Source of the DNA: Kitasatospora sp. CB01950
GTDB taxonomy: Bacteria; Actinomycetota; Actinomycetes; Streptomycetales; Streptomycetaceae
Assembly: GCF_001905465.1 (NCBI RefSeq)
Contig: NZ_LISX01000010.1
Coordinates: 1 to 64,000 of the forward strand
DNA: 64,000 nucleotides
Direction of reading: 5' to 3'
The translations under genes and the position numbers were made by a program. Of this stretch, positions 28,944 through 38,095 are shown in pieces. Below the pieces are notes generated by a model that was not told where the DNA came from, searched no databases, and saw only the letters and a list, made by a program, of their open reading frames with translations. How positions within the stretch are numbered: the first letter of the stretch is position 1; every line of letters begins with the position of its first letter.

Positions 28944-30266
28944 ATGCGCACCACCTCCCGCCCTCGCAGAGCCGCCGTCCTCGCCACCGTGGCCGTGGCC
29001 GCGTCCGCGCTGCTGCTCTCGGCCTGCTCGTCCGGCTCGGACAGCGCCGGCAGCGGTTCGGGCGACGCCAGCGCGAAGGTCACCCTGACCGTCGGCGACT
29101 TCGGCACCTTCGGTTACAAGGAGGCCGGCCTGTACGACGAGTACATGGCCGCGCACCCGAACATCACCATCAAGTACCAGACCACCCAGGACGGCCAGAA
29201 GTACTGGGACGCGCTGACCACCCACCTGGGCTCGGGCAGCGGCCTGTCCGACATCCAGGCGGTCGAGGTCGGCTACATCGCGCAGGCCACCAACACCCTG
29301 GGCGACAAGTTCGTCGACCTCGGCAAGGCCGAGGGCGTCAACGCCTCCAACTGGCTGCCCTGGAAGTCGCAGCAGGCCACCACCCCGTCCGGGGCGCTGA
29401 TCGGCCTGGGCACCGACATCGGCCCGATGGCGATCTGCTACCGCACCGACCTGTTCCAGCAGGCCGGCCTGCCGACCGACCGCGAGCAGGTCGGCAAGCT
29501 GTGGGCGGGCGACTGGTCGAAGTTCGTCTCGGCCGGCCAGCAGTACCAGCAGAACGCCCCGGCCGGCACCTTCTTCACCGACTCGGCCTCCGGCCTGTTC
29601 AACGCCGTGCTGTCGGCCCAGCCGGAGCAGTACTCGGACTCCTCCGGCAAGCTCGTCTACAAGACCAGCGCCGGTGTGAAGACCGCCTGGGACCTCGCGG
29701 TCTCCGCCTCGAAGGCGAAGATCAGCGCCGGCCTGCGCCAGTTCCAGGACCCGTGGAACGCGGCCGTCGCGAACGCCAAGTTCGCCGCCGTGGTCTGCCC
29801 GTCCTGGATGACCTCCTCCCTCAGCAAGTACGGCGGCGAGGCCGGCAAGGGCAAGTGGGACGTCGCCGCCGCGCCGGTCGCCTCCAACTGGGGTGGCGCC
29901 TTCCTGACCGTCCCGAAGGCCGGCAAGCACATCAAGGAGGCCACCGAGCTGGCCTCCTGGCTGACCGCGCCGGAGCAGCAGGCCAAGGTCTTCACCAAGG
30001 TCGGCAACCTGCCCTCCACCGTGGGCGGCCTGCAGCAGCCCGCCGTCCAGGGCGCCAAGCTGGAGTACTTCAGCAACGCCCCGACCGGCCAGATCTTCGC
30101 CGCGTCCGCCACCTCCATCAAGCCGGCTCCGATCGGTGAGCAGGACGGCAACGTGAAGACGATCATCACCGACAACGGCATCCTCGACATCGAGGAGCAC
30201 GGCACCGACCCGGTCAAGGCCTGGGAGAACGTGACCAAGCTGATCGCCGACAAGACCGGCCACTGA
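28944..30266 (+). CDS. cebE: CebE, cello-oligosaccharide-binding lipoprotein
   Basis: This 440-residue extracellular solute-binding protein of an ABC importer has a basic N-terminus, a hydrophobic stretch and lipobox LLSAC (Cys28), giving a diacylglyceryl-anchored lipoprotein. A short Ser/Gly linker precedes the family 1 binding fold, with VTLTVGDFGTFGYKE and the LPSTVGGLQQPAVQ hinge region. The start has AAAGGAG nine bases upstream. In Streptomyces CebE binds cellobiose and cellotriose with high affinity. It is first in the cebEFG-bglC order and under the CebR operator. Confidence 0.93.
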   Translation: MRTTSRPRRAAVLATVAVAASALLLSACSSGSDSAGSGSGDASAKVTLTVGDFGTFGYKEAGLYDEYMAAHPNITIKYQTTQDGQKYWDALTTHLGSGSGLSDIQAVEVGYIAQATNTLGDKFVDLGKAEGVNASNWLPWKSQQATTPSGALIGLGTDIGPMAICYRTDLFQQAGLPTDREQVGKLWAGDWSKFVSAGQQYQQNAPAGTFFTDSASGLFNAVLSAQPEQYSDSSGKLVYKTSAGVKTAWDLAVSASKAKISAGLRQFQDPWNAAVANAKFAAVVCPSWMTSSLSKYGGEAGKGKWDVAAAPVASNWGGAFLTVPKAGKHIKEATELASWLTAPEQQAKVFTKVGNLPSTVGGLQQPAVQGAKLEYFSNAPTGQIFAASATSIKPAPIGEQDGNVKTIITDNGILDIEEHGTDPVKAWENVTKLIADKTGH

Positions 30267-30374
30267 TCCGGGCCGGCACGCGCCGGTAGCCGGTCCCTAC
30301 TGCCCGGCCGGGTCCGCCCACCCGGCCGGGCGCCGTTCCGCCGCCCCTCGCCACCTCCGGGAAGGAAACCCCAA

Positions 30375-31334
30375 GTGGCCACCCACGTCCGCGCCGAGGC
30401 ACCGCCCGCCGCGCGCTCCTCCTGGCGCTCCCGCCTGTACCGGTTCGACCTGAAGGCCTCCCCGTACGCCTTCATCGCGCCGTTCTTCCTCTGTTTCGCC
30501 GCCTTCGGCCTCTTCCCGCTGGTCTGGACGGGCTGGCTGTCGCTGCACTACGTCGACCTGCTCAAGCCGGACGTGATGGAGTGGAAGGGCTTCGGCAACT
30601 ACACCCGCCTGTGGTCCAACGACCAGTTCTGGACCGCGCTGCGCAACACCTTCACCATCGGGGTGATCTCGACCGTCCCGCAGCTGCTGACGGCACTGGG
30701 GCTGGCGCACCTGCTGAACTACCGGATGCGCGCCCGCGGTTTCTTCCGGGTCGCGATCCTCGCCCCGTACGCCACCTCGATCGCCGCGGCGACCCTGGTG
30801 TTCGTCCAACTGTTCAACCCGGACTACGGGTTCATCAACTGGATGCTGGACCTGGTCGGGTTCCACCCGAACTGGTACTCCGACACCTGGCCCTCGCAGA
30901 TCGCCATCTCCACCATCGTGACCTGGCGCTGGACCGGCTACAACGCGCTGATCTACCTGGCCGCGATGCAGGCGGTGCCGAAGGACCTGTACGAGGCGGC
31001 CAGTCTGGACGGGGCCAACCGGTGGCAGCAGTTCACCCGGATCACCATCCCCTCGATCCGGCCGACCATCATGTTCACCATCATCGTCTCCACCATCGGC
31101 GCCACCCAGCTGTTCGGTGAGCCGATGCTGTTCGGAGGCGGCGTCGGCGTGTCCGGCGGCTCGGCCCACCAGTTCCAGACGCTCAGCCTCTACATGTACG
31201 AACTGGGCTGGCCGTCGCGCCAGTTGGGCCGTGCCTCGGCGGTGGCCTGGACGATGCTGCTGATCCTGCTGCTGATCGGCCTGGTGCAGTTCCTGATCAC
31301 CCGTTACCGCAAGCGCAACGAGCTGGGAGGCTGA
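30375..31334 (+). CDS. cebF: CebF, sugar ABC transporter permease
   Basis: This 319-residue MalF-type permease has six predicted membrane helices, the first at PYAFIAPFFLCFAAFGLFPLVW. The EAA loop that docks the ATPase is YEAASLDGANRWQQFTRITIP. The GTG start at 30375 follows GGAAGGAAA. No ATPase gene is present in the operon. Streptomyces Ceb transporters use the shared ATPase MsiK encoded elsewhere, and that is expected here. Confidence 0.93.
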   Translation: MATHVRAEAPPAARSSWRSRLYRFDLKASPYAFIAPFFLCFAAFGLFPLVWTGWLSLHYVDLLKPDVMEWKGFGNYTRLWSNDQFWTALRNTFTIGVISTVPQLLTALGLAHLLNYRMRARGFFRVAILAPYATSIAAATLVFVQLFNPDYGFINWMLDLVGFHPNWYSDTWPSQIAISTIVTWRWTGYNALIYLAAMQAVPKDLYEAASLDGANRWQQFTRITIPSIRPTIMFTIIVSTIGATQLFGEPMLFGGGVGVSGGSAHQFQTLSLYMYELGWPSRQLGRASAVAWTMLLILLLIGLVQFLITRYRKRNELGG

Positions 31335-31335
31335 C

Positions 31336-32250
31336 ATGGCCACCACCCTGTCCACCCCCTCCCCCCGCGAGGCGAAGCACGCCGAACCGGCCCGCCCGCG
31401 CGGCCTGTTCCGGCGCAAGGCGGGCGAGCACGACAAGGCCGGCCCGGTCACCTACGTGCTGCTCGGCGTCGCCGCGCTGGTCTCGCTGTTCCCGCTGTAC
31501 TGGACCTTCGTCGCGGCCTCCAACACCGGTGAGCGGGTGGCCCTGTCGCCGCCGCCGATGGTGCCCGGCGGCGAGCTGTGGAACAACATCTCCACCGCCT
31601 GGGACCAGGCCGACATGGGCACCGCGCTGCTGAACTCCACCATCGTGGCGGGCTGCGTGTCGCTGTCCACGGTGCTGTTCTCCACGCTGGCCGGCTTCGC
31701 CTTCGCCAAGCTGCGCTTCCGCGGCCGCAACGCGCTGCTGACCCTGGTGGTCGCCACCATGACCATCCCGCCGCAGCTCAGCGTGATCCCGCTGTACCGG
31801 ATCGTCACCGGCCTGGAGTGGAGCGGTCACCTGCAGTCGGTGATCCTGCCTTCGCTGGTGGCGGCGTTCGGCGTGTTCTTCATGCGCCAGTTCCTGTCCG
31901 AGGCGCTGCCGTTCGAGCTGATCGAGGCGGCCCGGGTGGACGGCGCGAACAGCCTGCGGGTCATCTGGCACGTGGTGTTCCCGATCGCCCGGCCCGCCAT
32001 GGCGGTGCTCGGCATGCTGGTGTTCGTCCAGTCCTGGAACGACTTCTTCTGGCCCTTCGTGGTCCTCACCCAGCAGAACCCGACCGTGCAGGTCGCCCTC
32101 TCGGCGATCGGCGGCGGCTCCGGCCACGACATCAACCAGGCCGTGATCATGACCGGCGCACTGGTCGGCACCCTGCCGTTGCTGTTGATCTTCGCCGTTC
32201 TGGGGAAGCACATTGTCGGCGGGATCACCTCCGGCGCCGTCAAGAGCTGA
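31336..32250 (+). CDS. cebG: CebG, sugar ABC transporter permease
   Basis: This 304-residue MalG-type permease partners CebF. Helices begin at [22 protein letters not shown], and the EAA loop is [27 protein letters not shown]. It starts two bases after the cebF stop and is preceded by GGGAGG inside the end of cebF, so it is translationally linked. A ~30-residue cytoplasmic N-terminal tail is rich in Pro, Arg and Lys. Confidence 0.93.
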   Translation: MATTLSTPSPREAKHAEPARPRGLFRRKAGEHDKAGPVTYVLLGVAALVSLFPLYWTFVAASNTGERVALSPPPMVPGGELWNNISTAWDQADMGTALLNSTIVAGCVSLSTVLFSTLAGFAFAKLRFRGRNALLTLVVATMTIPPQLSVIPLYRIVTGLEWSGHLQSVILPSLVAAFGVFFMRQFLSEALPFELIEAARVDGANSLRVIWHVVFPIARPAMAVLGMLVFVQSWNDFFWPFVVLTQQNPTVQVALSAIGGGSGHDINQAVIMTGALVGTLPLLLIFAVLGKHIVGGITSGAVKS

Positions 32251-32297
32251 CCGTCCGGAACACCCTGGCACGCCCGCCCCGTCCAACCCCTCAGCCA

Positions 32298-32311
32298 TGG
32301 GAGCGCTCCCG
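32298..32311. promoter_or_regulatory. CebR operator overlapping the bglC ribosome binding site
   Basis: TGGGAGCGCTCCCG differs from the CebR core by only the last base. It ends one base before the bglC ATG, and its GGGAG is also the only plausible Shine-Dalgarno sequence (nine bases from ATG). It would allow a separate CebR block on bglC read-through or translation. Confidence 0.82.
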
Positions 32312-32312
32312 T

Positions 32313-33758
32313 ATGACCACGACCGATCCGACCATCGTCTCCCACTCCTCGGCCCCCCGGGTCGCCTTCCCGCCCGCGTTCCACTGGGGGACGGCCACTG
32401 CGGCCTACCAGATCGAGGGCGCCGCCGACGACGGCCGCACCCCCTCCATCTGGGACGTCTTCAGCCACACCCCCGGCAAGGTGGTGAACGGCGACAATGG
32501 CGACATCGCGGTGGACCACTACCACCGCTTCCGTGAGGACGTCCGGATGATGGCCGACCTCGGCCTCACCTCGTACCGGTTCTCGCTCTCCTGGTCGCGG
32601 ATCCAGCCGACCGGCCGCGGACCCGCCGTCGAACGCGGGCTCGACTTCTACCGGGCCCTGGTCGACGCCCTGCTGGAGCACGGCATCTCCCCCGTCGCCA
32701 CCCTCTACCACTGGGACCTCCCGCAGGAGTTGGAGCAGGCCGGCGGCTGGCCGGTCCGCGAGACCGCCTACCGCTTCGCCGAGTACGCGGCGCACGCCGC
32801 CCGCGCGCTCGGCGACCGGGTGCCGGTCTGGACCACCCTCAACGAGCCCTGGTGCAGCGCCTTCCTGGGCTACGGCTCCGGCGTCCACGCCCCCGGCCGC
32901 ACCGACCCGGCCGACGCACTCAAGGCCGCCCACCACCTCAACCTCGGCCACGGCCTGGCCGTCGGCGCGCTGCGCGAGCTCCTGCCCGCGTCCGCGCAGC
33001 TCGCCGTCTCGCTCAACCTGCACATGGTCCGCCCGCTCACCGACAGCGCCGAGGATCTGGAGGCGGCCCGCCGGATCGAGGCGGTCGGCAACCGGATCTG
33101 GACCGGCCCGATGTTCAACGGCGGCTACCCGGCGGACCTGAAGGCCGACACCGCCTCCTTCGTCGACTGGGACGAGCTGGTCCGCCCCGGCGACGAGGCC
33201 GAGATCGGCCGGCCGATCGACCTGCTCGGCCTCAACTACTACAACCCGACGATCGTTTCGGCCCCGCAGAAGGACTCCGAGGCCCCCGAGCCCGCCCGCA
33301 ACGACGGCCACGGCAACAGCCCGCACAGCCCCTGGCCCGGCTCCGAGGACGTGGTGTTCCACCTCGCCAACGAGGACGTCACCGCGATGAACTGGTCGAT
33401 CGACGCCAGCGGCCTCTCCGACTCGCTGATCGGCATGCACCACGACTTCGGCCTGCCGCTGATGGTCACCGAGAACGGCGCCGCGTTCGAGGACGTGGTC
33501 GGCCCGGACGGGACGGTCGACGACCCCGAGCGGATCCGCTACCTCCGCCTGCACCTGGCCGCGGTGGCCGACGCGATCGCCGCCGGGGTGGACGTCCGCG
33601 GCTACTACCTCTGGTCGCTGATGGACAACTTCGAGTGGGCGTACGGCTACAGCAAGCGCTTCGGCATCGTCCACGTCGACTTCGAGACCCAGCGCCGCAC
33701 CCCCAAGTCCAGCGCCCACTGGTACACGGAGGTGATCCGGCGCGGGGGGCTCGACTGA
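32313..33758 (+). CDS. bglC: BglC, intracellular GH1 beta-glucosidase
   Basis: This 481-residue glycoside hydrolase family 1 enzyme hydrolyses imported cellobiose and cello-oligosaccharides to glucose in the cytoplasm; there is no signal peptide. The acid/base Glu is E178 in TLNEPW and the nucleophile is E387 in VTENGAA. The N-terminal [15 protein letters not shown] and C-terminal [41 protein letters not shown] are family signatures. It is last gene of the ceb operon with its own CebR box. Hydrolysis of the inducer by BglC feeds back on CebR. Confidence 0.95.
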   Translation: MTTTDPTIVSHSSAPRVAFPPAFHWGTATAAYQIEGAADDGRTPSIWDVFSHTPGKVVNGDNGDIAVDHYHRFREDVRMMADLGLTSYRFSLSWSRIQPTGRGPAVERGLDFYRALVDALLEHGISPVATLYHWDLPQELEQAGGWPVRETAYRFAEYAAHAARALGDRVPVWTTLNEPWCSAFLGYGSGVHAPGRTDPADALKAAHHLNLGHGLAVGALRELLPASAQLAVSLNLHMVRPLTDSAEDLEAARRIEAVGNRIWTGPMFNGGYPADLKADTASFVDWDELVRPGDEAEIGRPIDLLGLNYYNPTIVSAPQKDSEAPEPARNDGHGNSPHSPWPGSEDVVFHLANEDVTAMNWSIDASGLSDSLIGMHHDFGLPLMVTENGAAFEDVVGPDGTVDDPERIRYLRLHLAAVADAIAAGVDVRGYYLWSLMDNFEWAYGYSKRFGIVHVDFETQRRTPKSSAHWYTEVIRRGGLD

Positions 33759-33786
33759 CACCCCGCGCCCCACGATGTGACGGAGT

Positions 33787-34512
33787 GTGAGTGACGGGCG
33801 TGACCGCCGGGGGTCCCGCTCGTTCTCCCCGGGTGTGCGAACCAACCACGCGAAGCGGCCGCGACGTTCGGACACCCCCCGGCACCGGTGGGGCCGGCAC
33901 CGGGCGCTGGCGGCGAGCGGGATGCTCGCCGTCCAGCTGCTGGGCCTGGCCATAGGCACCGCCGACGCCCACGCGACCGGCCTCGACCCCACTACCCGCG
34001 CCCTCGTCGCCCCCGTGGACGGGAACGACCTGCTGGACGGAGCGATCGGCGAACTCGGCACCGTCCTTCAGCAGCACCTCGGCAGCGGCGAACTCCCGCT
34101 CCCCGGCCAGCACTCCGGCGGCCCCGACGCCTTCGCCATCGCCGCCCGCCTGCTCTCCGCCGTCCCCGGGCAGGACCGCCCCGACGACGCCGGCCGCGCC
34201 TCCCGCTCCAACCCCGCCGAGGGCCGCCCCGGCGACCGGGTGGCCCCGATCCCCGCACCCGACGAGCCCGCACCCGATCCGGCCACCCCGCTCCCGTCCC
34301 GCCGGCACGTCGACAACCTCACCACCACCCCCGAACGGCCCGCCCCACCGCCCGCCGCCCCCGACCACGGCGCGCCCCTCGCCCTCACCGCCGCCGCCCC
34401 CGCCACCCCCGACGACGACTCCACCGCCGCCGTCCTCCTCCCCATCGCCGCCGGCCTCCTCCTCACCGCCGCCGCCGCCTACAAACACCGCGGCCTCCCG
34501 GGCGGCCACTGA
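33787..34512 (+). CDS. Hypothetical exported/membrane-anchored protein
   Basis: This 241-residue protein has no recognised domain. A basic N-terminus is followed by a hydrophobic segment with a likely cleavage site (ALAASGMLAVQLLGLAIGTADAHA). A short globular-looking portion (LDPTTRALVAPVDGNDLLDGAIGELGTVLQQHLG) is next, then a Pro/Ala/Asp-rich linker and a C-terminal membrane helix (STAAVLLPIAAGLLLTAAAAY) with a basic end. The layout suggests an exported, C-terminally anchored surface protein. The GTG start is 28 bases after bglC. The link to cellulose use is only positional. Confidence 0.55.
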   Translation: MSDGRDRRGSRSFSPGVRTNHAKRPRRSDTPRHRWGRHRALAASGMLAVQLLGLAIGTADAHATGLDPTTRALVAPVDGNDLLDGAIGELGTVLQQHLGSGELPLPGQHSGGPDAFAIAARLLSAVPGQDRPDDAGRASRSNPAEGRPGDRVAPIPAPDEPAPDPATPLPSRRHVDNLTTTPERPAPPPAAPDHGAPLALTAAAPATPDDDSTAAVLLPIAAGLLLTAAAAYKHRGLPGGH

Positions 34513-34605
34513 CCGTTCGATCCGCCAACGGGTGTCGCCGACCAGCGCCGACAGAGACAATGGAGACACTCCACTCACCGGCGTCGAAGGAAGGTGGGAA
34601 GGACC

Positions 34606-35166
34606 ATGAGCGTTGCCGTTTCCGATCACTTCGGACCGTGGACGGTCGAAGACGTCCTGGCCCTGCCCGAGGACACCCGCCATCGGATCGAGCTGGTCGG
34701 GGGGGCTCTACTGATGAGCCCGAACCCCGGTGTCCCGCACCAGCGCACCAGCTCGCGGCTGTGGGCACTCCTGGACGCCGCGCTCACGGCCACCGGAGCG
34801 CCGTTCGAGGTGCTGGAGGCCGTCAACGTCCTCGTCCCGGACGGCCTGCTGATCCCCGACCTGGTCGTCGTCGACGCAGCTGCCGCCGCCGAGGCCGGTT
34901 CCGCCCTGCACGCGGACGACGTGCTGATCGCGATCGAGATCGCGTCCCCGTCCACCCGGGTCATCGACCGCAGGACGAAGCCCGGCCTGTACGCGGCAGC
35001 GGGCATCCCGCAGTACTGGCGCCTCGACCTCGCCCCCGCGCTGCGGCTCCACCTCGGGCGGCTGGAGCGCGGCGACTACGTCGATCGCACCGTCGAGCCC
35101 GGCGAGACCGTCACGCTCGGCGAACCGTTCCGGTTCGACCTCGATCCGGGTGTACTGCTGCGCTGA
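34606..35166 (+). CDS. Uma2-family (DUF820) putative restriction endonuclease-fold protein
   Basis: This 186-residue Uma2 domain belongs to the PD-(D/E)XK superfamily. It shows RIELVGGALLMSPNPGVPHQ, LIPDLVVVD (catalytic Asp), AIEIASPSTRVIDRRTKPGLYAAAGIPQYWRLD (Glu/Glu and Lys region) and a C-terminal GETVTLGEPFRFDLDPGVLL. The family is massively expanded in streptomycetes and its role is unproven. The ATG at 34606 is preceded by a purine-rich GGAAGGTGGGAAGG tract. It is adjacent to nothing that suggests a toxin-antitoxin pair. Confidence 0.85.
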   Translation: MSVAVSDHFGPWTVEDVLALPEDTRHRIELVGGALLMSPNPGVPHQRTSSRLWALLDAALTATGAPFEVLEAVNVLVPDGLLIPDLVVVDAAAAAEAGSALHADDVLIAIEIASPSTRVIDRRTKPGLYAAAGIPQYWRLDLAPALRLHLGRLERGDYVDRTVEPGETVTLGEPFRFDLDPGVLLR

Positions 35167-35182
35167 GCGGTGGGCCGGTGGG

Positions 35183-36067
35183 TCAGGCGAAGGCCTTCGG
35201 GGGTGGGGGTGGGGACTGGACGGCCTGGGTGTCGGGGACGGGGGTGGCGCCGGCGAGGAAGTCGGTGAGGTCGCGGGCGTGCAGGAGGCGGGCCTGGGCG
35301 GGGTCGGCGGCGAGGCGGCGGGTGAGGTCGGTGAGCGGGAGGGGGGTGTGGGCGGCGGCCAGGACGAGGTTGCCGAAGCGCTTGCCGCGCAGCACCGCGG
35401 GGTCGGCGATCAGGCAGACCTCGGGGAAGACGGCCAGCAGGGTCGCGGCCTGGGCGCGGGCGAAGGCGAGTTGGCCGCCGTCGGTGATGTTGGCGACGTA
35501 GCGGCCGGTGCCGGTGAGGGCCCGCGCGGCGAGCCGGGCGAATTCGACGGTGGCGCAGTGGGCGGGGACCCGGGCGCCGGCGAAGACGTCGGCGATCACC
35601 AGGTCGGTGGAGTCCTCGGGGGTGCGTTCCAGGACGGCGCGGGCGTCGCCGCCGCGGACCCGGATCTGCCAGCCGCGGTCGAGCGGCAGCTCGGTGCGGA
35701 CGAGTTCGGTGAGCGCGGTGTCGATCTCGGCGACCTGCTGCCGGGAGCGCGGCCGGGTGACGGCCGTGTAGCGGGCCAGGGTGAGGGCGCCGCCGCCGAG
35801 GTGGAGCACCGAGACGGGCTGCCGGGCGGGGGCGGCGAGGTCGATCAGGTGGCCGATCCGCCGCTGGTACTCGAAGCCGAGGTGGGTCGGGTCGGCGAGG
35901 TCGACGAGTGACTGCGGGGCGCCGTCGAGGACGAGCTGCCAGGCGTGCGGCCGGTCGCGGTCGGGGCGCAGTTCGGCGGTGCCGGAGGCGACCTTCGCAG
36001 TCAGCGGGCCGTCGGTGTGCACGCGGCCGGGGACGGTGGGGGCGGGGGTGGTACGTGAGCGGCCCAT
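35183..36067 (-). CDS. Spermidine synthase-like (PABS fold) methyltransferase-type protein
   Basis: This 294-residue protein has a Rossmann core of the polyamine biosynthesis (PABS) type: VSVLHLGGGALTLARY (SAM-like motif I), VAEID (acidic motif II) and DSTDLVIADVFAGARVPAHCATVEF (motif IV). Many actinomycete relatives are annotated as fused or stand-alone spermidine synthase-like proteins without shown activity. The usual catalytic Asp pattern of SpeE is not obvious, so enzyme identity is unsure. A short Pro-rich tail ends the protein. It is convergent with the Uma2 gene. Confidence 0.7.
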   Translation of the reverse strand: MGRSRTTPAPTVPGRVHTDGPLTAKVASGTAELRPDRDRPHAWQLVLDGAPQSLVDLADPTHLGFEYQRRIGHLIDLAAPARQPVSVLHLGGGALTLARYTAVTRPRSRQQVAEIDTALTELVRTELPLDRGWQIRVRGGDARAVLERTPEDSTDLVIADVFAGARVPAHCATVEFARLAARALTGTGRYVANITDGGQLAFARAQAATLLAVFPEVCLIADPAVLRGKRFGNLVLAAAHTPLPLTDLTRRLAADPAQARLLHARDLTDFLAGATPVPDTQAVQSPPPPPKAFA

Positions 36068-36180
36068 GCGCCCATTATCCGGTGATCGACCGAACCCTCC
36101 AGCGCACCGGACTCCCCCGCCCCGCCATCCCCGACTCCCGGCCCTCAGGCCCCTGCCCTCAGGCCCCGACTCCCCGGCCC

Positions 36181-36540
36181 TCAGGCCCCCGACGCCATCC
36201 CGATGATCCGATTGGCCAGCTCGACCACCCCGGGCCCCAGGCTCCGCGCCGTCTCGGCCACCCGCCGCGCCGTCTCCAGCGCCCGGTTCAGCCGCGCCCC
36301 GCGCTGGTCCGCGGTCTCCCCGGCCGGCGCGTTCGCCGGGTCGAGGTCGGTGAGCGTCTCGTCCAGCCGCTGCGCCTCCGGCTCCGGAACGTGCCGGCGC
36401 AGGTCGGCGACCAGCGCCCGGAGCAGGGCGAGCTGCTCGGGGCCGGGCTGCGCGGAGCCGCCGAAGTTGACCGAGCCGATGTTCCCGCTGCCGCTGACGT
36501 TGGTGACGTTGCCGAGGTAGAAGTGCTGCTCGCCGCTCAT
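36181..36540 (-). CDS. Small helical protein with N-terminal Gly/Asn motif (partner of upstream gene)
   Basis: This 119-residue protein is not a family I can name. The N-terminus carries HFYLGNVTNVSGSGNIGSV, followed by a Pro/Gly turn and ~95 residues of predicted helix ending in a hydrophobic LGPGVVELANRIIGMA segment. Its ATG overlaps the stop of the preceding gene (ATGA at 36537-36540), whose last ~20 residues contain the same motif. The shared motif at the C-end of one partner and the N-end of the other is the layout seen in amyloid-type signalling pairs. That role is inference only. Confidence 0.6.
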   Translation of the reverse strand: MSGEQHFYLGNVTNVSGSGNIGSVNFGGSAQPGPEQLALLRALVADLRRHVPEPEAQRLDETLTDLDPANAPAGETADQRGARLNRALETARRVAETARSLGPGVVELANRIIGMASGA

Positions 36541-37181
36541 AGGGTGATCCTTCCGACGTTGCCGGTGCCGTGGACGTTGACGGTGTCGCCGAAGTAGTAG
36601 TGCGCCGGGTTGATCGACAGGGTGTCCACGTGGACGGTGAGGCCGGCCGCCGGGTCGTCGATGGCGGCGGCGATGTGCTGGGTCAGGGCCAGTCGGCGCT
36701 GCGCGTCGGGCGCGGTGATCAGGGCGACCGAGGTGCCGTTGGTCTCGATGGCGACCGCCTGCTGGGGCTTCTGCAGCACCACCTGGAGCAGGTTGACGAC
36801 GTGAACGACCAGGGCGATCACTCCGAACGTCACCACCGTCCGGGTGAACGAGGACGCGTTGTCCGACCGCGTCGACGACCGCTGCGTCATCTCGATCGAG
36901 AGGTTCCCGATCGCGGCCACCACGAACGCCACCGACACCGTGATCGCGAGCCGCCGACCGAAGCGTCCGAAGGCCTCCGCGTACCGCGGGGTGAGGACCA
37001 CCGGGAACACCCGGGCGATGTTGTGCAGCGGATAGGCGGCCTGGCCGATCCACAGCGTCCGCCGGTCGATCCGGAGTTCGATCTGCCCCGGGCGGAAGGG
37101 CGGCATCGGCGGTGGTGCGGGCGGCAACGGCGGTGGCACCGGCGGTGTCGGCGGCACCTGCCCAGGAACGTTCTGCGACAC
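36537..37181 (-). CDS. DUF6232-like two-helix membrane protein with C-terminal Gly/Asn motif
   Basis: This 214-residue protein has a Pro-rich N-terminal ~30 residues, then a small beta-rich domain (IELRIDRRTLWIGQAAYPLHNIARV) of the kind found in DUF6232 proteins. Two membrane helices (ITVSVAFVVAAIGNLSI and VVTFGVIALVVHVVNLLQVVL) follow, then a cytosolic domain. It ends with YYFGDTVNVHGTGNVGRITL, matching the N-terminal motif of the overlapping downstream gene. Function is unknown. The pair is translationally coupled and probably acts together. Confidence 0.6.
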   Translation of the reverse strand: MSQNVPGQVPPTPPVPPPLPPAPPPMPPFRPGQIELRIDRRTLWIGQAAYPLHNIARVFPVVLTPRYAEAFGRFGRRLAITVSVAFVVAAIGNLSIEMTQRSSTRSDNASSFTRTVVTFGVIALVVHVVNLLQVVLQKPQQAVAIETNGTSVALITAPDAQRRLALTQHIAAAIDDPAAGLTVHVDTLSINPAHYYFGDTVNVHGTGNVGRITL

Positions 37182-37263
37182 TCGAACCCTCCCCCAATTC
37201 TGGCGTGGCGGACACTATATGAGTGCCTGTCAGCCACGGCCAGGCATTTCGCGCCGGGACGGC

Positions 37264-37761
37264 TCAGAGCGGGCCCAGGCCGCCCGCGGTGAGGGTGGTG
37301 GCGGCTTCGCAGAGGACCGAGCGGAGCACCCAGGCGTCGGTGGGGCGGGCGCAGGGCTGGGCACCGGCGGGCGGGATGATCCAACGCGGGTCGGTGGGCG
37401 GGAGCAGATCTGCCCCCGGGGTACAGGACGAACCGGGCAGGTGCCAGCGCAACGCGGTGCCGGCCGGGACGAGGAAGGCGATCGCGGATCCGCCGGAGGT
37501 CTGCTGCACGGCCCCGCAGGCGCGCCGCAGCCGCAGGATGTCGACCGCCTCCAGCCCGTGCCGGACCTGCACCGTCACCGTGTCGTACTGGGCGACCCGC
37601 CCGGCGACCCCCCCTCCACCACCGCCCGGACCGCCACCGCCGGGGCCGCCACCCGGACCGCTACCGCCCGGCCCGCTGCCCGGGCAGGCGGAGAAGGCCG
37701 ACGGGACGGGCAGCACGGCCGGGGCGGTCGGGCTGCGGTACTGGGGAACTCCGGTGGCCAT
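37264..37761 (-). CDS. Hypothetical protein with Gly/Pro-rich linker
   Basis: This 165-residue protein is not recognised. The first ~60 residues contain a Gly/Pro run (SGPGGSGPGGGPGGGG). The C-terminal ~100 residues look globular (VAQYDTVTVQVRHGLEAVDILRLRRACGAVQQTSGGSAIAFLVPAGTALRWHLPG ... DPRWIIPPA) and resemble small proteins that streptomycetes encode beside HTH/TPR regulators. The ATG at 37761 is chosen from AGGAGG six bases upstream. It is divergent from such a regulator, suggesting a functional or regulatory pairing. Confidence 0.6.
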   Translation of the reverse strand: MATGVPQYRSPTAPAVLPVPSAFSACPGSGPGGSGPGGGPGGGGPGGGGGGVAGRVAQYDTVTVQVRHGLEAVDILRLRRACGAVQQTSGGSAIAFLVPAGTALRWHLPGSSCTPGADLLPPTDPRWIIPPAGAQPCARPTDAWVLRSVLCEAATTLTAGGLGPL

Positions 37762-38095
37762 GGGGGACCTCCTGTCGCCTGGGGTCGCGCGGACACCGGA
37801 TGACGCCCCGTCGCCCGGCGGGGCGTCGGGGCTCCGGCGCGGGAGGGGGCCCGTACCGCCGACGTCCATGTATCAGGACAACGCGCGACCACCCGTCCAG
37901 GCCACGGCCTCCGACACGGCAAGCCATGGCATTTCATGGCGGAACGCGGCAACTGAGTCCGTATTGTCCCGAATTGACCCACCCTCACCCGACAACTCGC
38001 CGTGTACGCCGAGTAACTGCGGGTACTGTCGTGGCGACGCGGCGACCCTCCCCCGAGGCCGTCGCGACCGCGCCGGTACGACCTCGGAGTTCAGC
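37762..38095. other. Divergent intergenic region before the HTH-TPR gene
   Basis: This 334-bp non-coding stretch is GC-rich at the left and more AT-rich around 37900-38000. TTGACC at about 37975 could be a -35, but no convincing -10 follows at 17-19 bp. No repeat or operator is clear. Confidence 0.35.
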
